Under the pieces are notes generated by a model, which worked only from the letters and a program-made list of their open reading frames with translations, did not search any database and was not told the DNA's origin. A DNA stretch of 64,000 bases from Stenotrophomonas_A sp035629025 (GTDB lineage: Bacteria; Pseudomonadota; Gammaproteobacteria; Xanthomonadales; Xanthomonadaceae): contig DASPIU010000009.1 of NCBI GenBank assembly GCA_035629025.1, forward strand, positions 62,001 to 126,000. The letters run 5' to 3'. The translations under genes were made by a program, and so were the position numbers. Shown one piece after another: positions 61,858 through 64,000 of the stretch (within the stretch, counting starts at the first letter, position 1; each line of letters opens with the position of its first letter).

Positions 61858-62580
61858 ATGTCCGAACTCGCCTATCGCCGCATCCTGCTCAAACTTTCCG
61901 GGGAGGCGCTGATGGGAGATGAGGACTACGGAATCGACCCGAAGATCATCAACCGCCTGGCCCATGAAGTGATCGAGGCCCAGCATGCCGGCGCCGAAGT
62001 GGCCTTGGTCATCGGCGGCGGCAACATCTTCCGCGGCGCCGGCCTGGCCGCCGGCGGCATGGACCGGGTCACCGGCGACCAGATGGGCATGCTGGCCACG
62101 GTGATCAACGCCCTGGCCATGCAGGATGCGCTGGAAAAGCTCGGCGCCAAGGTCCGGGTGATGAGCGCGATCAAGATCAACGACGTGTGCGAGGACTTCA
62201 TCCGCCGCCGCGCGATCCGCCACCTGGAAAAGGGCCGCATCGCGATCTTCGCCGCCGGCACCGGCAACCCCTTCTTCACCACCGATTCGGGCGCCGCGCT
62301 GCGCGCCATCGAGATCGGCGCCGACCTGCTGCTCAAGGCCACCAAGGTCGATGGCGTGTACGACAAGGACCCGAAGAAGCACGCCAACGCGGTCAAATAT
62401 GACGCGCTCAGCTACGACGAGGTCATCGGCCAGGGCCTGGAAGTGATGGACACCGCCGCCTTCGCCCTGGCCCGCGACAGCGACCTGCCACTGCGCATCT
62501 TCGACATGGGCCAGCCCGGCGTGCTGCTGCGCATCCTGCGTGGCGAACGCATCGGCACCCTGGTCCACGGCCGCAGCTGA
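61858..62580 (+). CDS. pyrH: UMP kinase
   Basis: A 240-residue bacterial UMP kinase of the amino-acid-kinase fold. YRRILLKLSGEALMGD, VALVIGGGNIFRGAGLAAGGMDRVTGDQMGMLATVINALAM, TGNPFFTTDSGAALRAIEIGADLLLKATKVDGVYDKDPKK are canonical. It phosphorylates UMP to UDP and is feedback inhibited by UTP. A TAGAAT -10-like hexamer at 61818 lies 35 bp upstream. Confidence 0.97.
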   Translation: MSELAYRRILLKLSGEALMGDEDYGIDPKIINRLAHEVIEAQHAGAEVALVIGGGNIFRGAGLAAGGMDRVTGDQMGMLATVINALAMQDALEKLGAKVRVMSAIKINDVCEDFIRRRAIRHLEKGRIAIFAAGTGNPFFTTDSGAALRAIEIGADLLLKATKVDGVYDKDPKKHANAVKYDALSYDEVIGQGLEVMDTAAFALARDSDLPLRIFDMGQPGVLLRILRGERIGTLVHGRS

Positions 62581-62648
62581 TCCCCGTTCCACCCGATCCC
62601 CGCCGGCTCGCGGCGCGCAAGTGCCCGGCCGGGCCGGCACGCTTCCGA

Positions 62649-62654
62649 TATAAT
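62649..62654 (+). promoter_or_regulatory. Possible -10 box before frr
   Basis: TATAAT, 32 bp before the frr start. No good -35 is seen at 16-18 bp, so frr may be read partly from pyrH. Confidence 0.45.
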
Positions 62655-62686
62655 CGGCCGATTCAGATACACCAGGACGCCCGGCG

Positions 62687-63244
62687 ATGCTCAACGAGAT
62701 CAAACAAGACGCACAGACCCGCATGGCCAAGAGCATCGAGGCCTTGCGCCACACGCTCATCAAGGTGCGCACCGGCCGCGCGTCGACCGCGCTGGTCGAA
62801 CACCTGAAGGTCAACTACTACGGCTCGGAAATGCCGCTGAGCCAGGTCGCCAGCGTCGCCGTCTCCGACGCGCGCTCGCTGACCATCACCCCGTGGGAAA
62901 AGCAGATGGTCGGCGCGGTGGAGAAGGCGATTCTCGCCTCCGACCTGGGCCTGACCCCCAACACCGCCGGCACCACCATCCGCCTCAACCTGCCGGCGCT
63001 GACCGAGGAGCGCCGCAAGGAACTGTCCAAGGTCGTGCACAGCGAAGGCGAGGACAGCAAGGTCGCGATCCGCAACATCCGCCGCGACGCCAACCAGCAG
63101 GTCAAGGATCTGCTCAAGGACAAGGCCGTCACCGAGGACGAGGTGCGCCGCACCGAGGAAGAGATCCAGAAGCTGACCGACAAGGCGATCAAGGATGTCG
63201 ACGATGTGGTCAGGGCCAAGGAACAGGAACTGATGGCCGTCTGA
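62687..63244 (+). CDS. frr: Ribosome recycling factor
   Basis: A 185-residue RRF: MLNEIKQDAQTRMAKSIEALRHTLIKVRTGRASTALVEHLKVNYYG, then GTTIRLNLPALTEERRKELSKVVHSEGEDSKVAIRNIRRDAN and the C-terminal helix of the triple-helix bundle. It splits post-termination ribosomes with EF-G. 106 bp after pyrH, 3 bp before uppS. Confidence 0.97.
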   Translation: MLNEIKQDAQTRMAKSIEALRHTLIKVRTGRASTALVEHLKVNYYGSEMPLSQVASVAVSDARSLTITPWEKQMVGAVEKAILASDLGLTPNTAGTTIRLNLPALTEERRKELSKVVHSEGEDSKVAIRNIRRDANQQVKDLLKDKAVTEDEVRRTEEEIQKLTDKAIKDVDDVVRAKEQELMAV

Positions 63245-63247
63245 CGC

Positions 63248-64000
63248 ATGTCGTCGACGGCCTCGCGCCCGGACCCCGGATCGATGTCCCTGCCCCGCCA
63301 TCTGGCCATCATCATGGATGGCAACGGCCGTTGGGCCCAGCGCCGGCGGCGGCCGCGCATCATCGGCCATCGCGCCGGCGCGCGCGCGGTCAACCGCACC
63401 ATCGATTTCTGCCTGGACAAGGGCGTCCAGGTGCTGACCCTGTTCGCCTTTTCCAGCGAGAACTGGGGCCGCCCGCAGGAAGAAGTCGACGGCCTGATGA
63501 AGCTGTTCCTGCACGCGCTCGACCGCGAGGTCGAAGAGCTGCAGCGGCGCGGCGTGCAGGTGCGTTTCATCGGCGAGCGCGGGCGTTTCGCCCCGGCCAT
63601 TGCCGAACGCATGGAAGCGGCCGAACGCGCCACCGCCGGTAACCAGCGCCTGGTGCTGGCCATTGCCGCCAGCTACGGCGGGCGCCAGGACATCGTGCAC
63701 GCCGCGCGCGCTCTGGCCGTGGAAGTGGCCGCCGGCCGCCTGGCCCCCGAAGCGATCGACGAAACCCTGCTCGGCAGCCACGTCGCGCTGGCCGACCTGC
63801 CGCCGCCGGATCTGTTCATCCGCACCGGCGGCGACACCCGCATCAGCAATTTCCTGCTGTGGCAGCTCGCCTACACCGAGCTGTGGTTCACCGAAGCCCT
63901 GTGGCCCGAGTTCGACGCCACCCTCCTGCAGCAGGCCTTCGACGACTACGCGCAGCGTGAGCGCCGTTTCGGCCTGACCAGCGCCCAGATCGCCGCCCGA
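63248..64000 (+). CDS. uppS: Undecaprenyl diphosphate synthase, partial (3' end outside window)
   Basis: The 251 visible codons have no stop. LAIIMDGNGRWAQRRRRPRIIGHRAGARAV contains the catalytic Asp and phosphate-binding residues. AFSSENWGRPQEEV, ASYGGRQDIV and LFIRTGGDTRISNFLLWQLAYTELWF complete the cis-prenyltransferase signature. It makes C55-PP, the lipid carrier for peptidoglycan. Family length is about 250, so nearly all is present. A second ATG (63284, MSLPRHLAIIMDG) may be the true start. Confidence 0.95.
   Translation, partial: MSSTASRPDPGSMSLPRHLAIIMDGNGRWAQRRRRPRIIGHRAGARAVNRTIDFCLDKGVQVLTLFAFSSENWGRPQEEVDGLMKLFLHALDREVEELQRRGVQVRFIGERGRFAPAIAERMEAAERATAGNQRLVLAIAASYGGRQDIVHAARALAVEVAAGRLAPEAIDETLLGSHVALADLPPPDLFIRTGGDTRISNFLLWQLAYTELWFTEALWPEFDATLLQQAFDDYAQRERRFGLTSAQIAAR

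Overview
The window is GC-rich chromosomal DNA whose gene content and order point to the Xanthomonadaceae/Lysobacteraceae (Stenotrophomonas, Pseudoxanthomonas, Lysobacter or Luteimonas relatives). The signs are: an emrR-emrC-emrA-emrB drug-efflux operon of the Stenotrophomonas type, many GTAG-type REP palindromes (TGTAGGAGCGGCTTCAGCCGCG), tandem pstS genes in front of pstCAB-phoU, and the blocks map-glnD-dapD-arsC-like-dapE-asnB and rpsB-tsf-pyrH-frr-uppS. It is mostly ordinary chromosome. I see no transposase, integrase, phage gene or CRISPR array. The genus is not determined.

Layout. 1-6.7 kb: end of rlmKL, a GNAT/hydrolase/MOSC operon, a peptidoglycan amidase, a DUF1684 lipoprotein, a sulfurtransferase, a Nudix hydrolase, and an FKBP-like protein that has lost its isomerase residues. 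6.9-8.7 kb: enoyl-CoA hydratase, a small unknown gene and nth. 8.8-16.7 kb: a phosphate regulon made of an OprO/P-like porin diverging from pstS1, then pstS2-pstCAB-phoU, with three readable Pho boxes, followed by an RcnB-like protein. 16.9-19.0 kb: a bufferin (copper-binding RiPP) operon bufA-bufB-bufC. 19.0-26.7 kb: RNase T, a propeller-type diguanylate cyclase, rlmB, a GFA-family protein and RNase R.

26.8-38.9 kb is bounded by two identical tRNA-Leu(CAG) genes, each followed by the same terminator and flank (a 239-bp direct repeat). Between them lies an iron-uptake block. A Fur-box-headed seven-gene operon encodes a binding lipoprotein, permease, ATPase, two amidotransferase-like proteins, a TonB receptor and an FmdE-like protein. 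Divergent from it are a Crp/Fnr regulator and a second, siderophore-type TonB receptor with its own Fur box, then a tandem SGNH esterase.

39.0-49.5 kb: emrRCAB, parC, a bacterioferritin without its haem Met, and a penicillin-acylase-family enzyme. 49.5-51.9 kb: a REP pair, a 108-bp hairpin element, and asnB preceded by what reads as a complete transcription attenuator. That attenuator has a 30-codon leader peptide with nine Asn codons, an antiterminator segment, and a perfect 28-bp palindromic terminator with a U tract. This is the most striking element in the window. 51.9-57.9 kb: map-glnD-dapD-arsC-like-dapE on the minus strand, reading into asnB. 58.0-64.0 kb: rpsB-tsf, an HDOD-GGDEF gene inserted in the cluster, then pyrH, frr and a truncated uppS.

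Phosphate (PhoB), iron (Fur), MarR-type and Asn-attenuation control can each be proposed from sites read directly in the DNA. All functions are inferred from sequence motifs and context; no search or computation was run.
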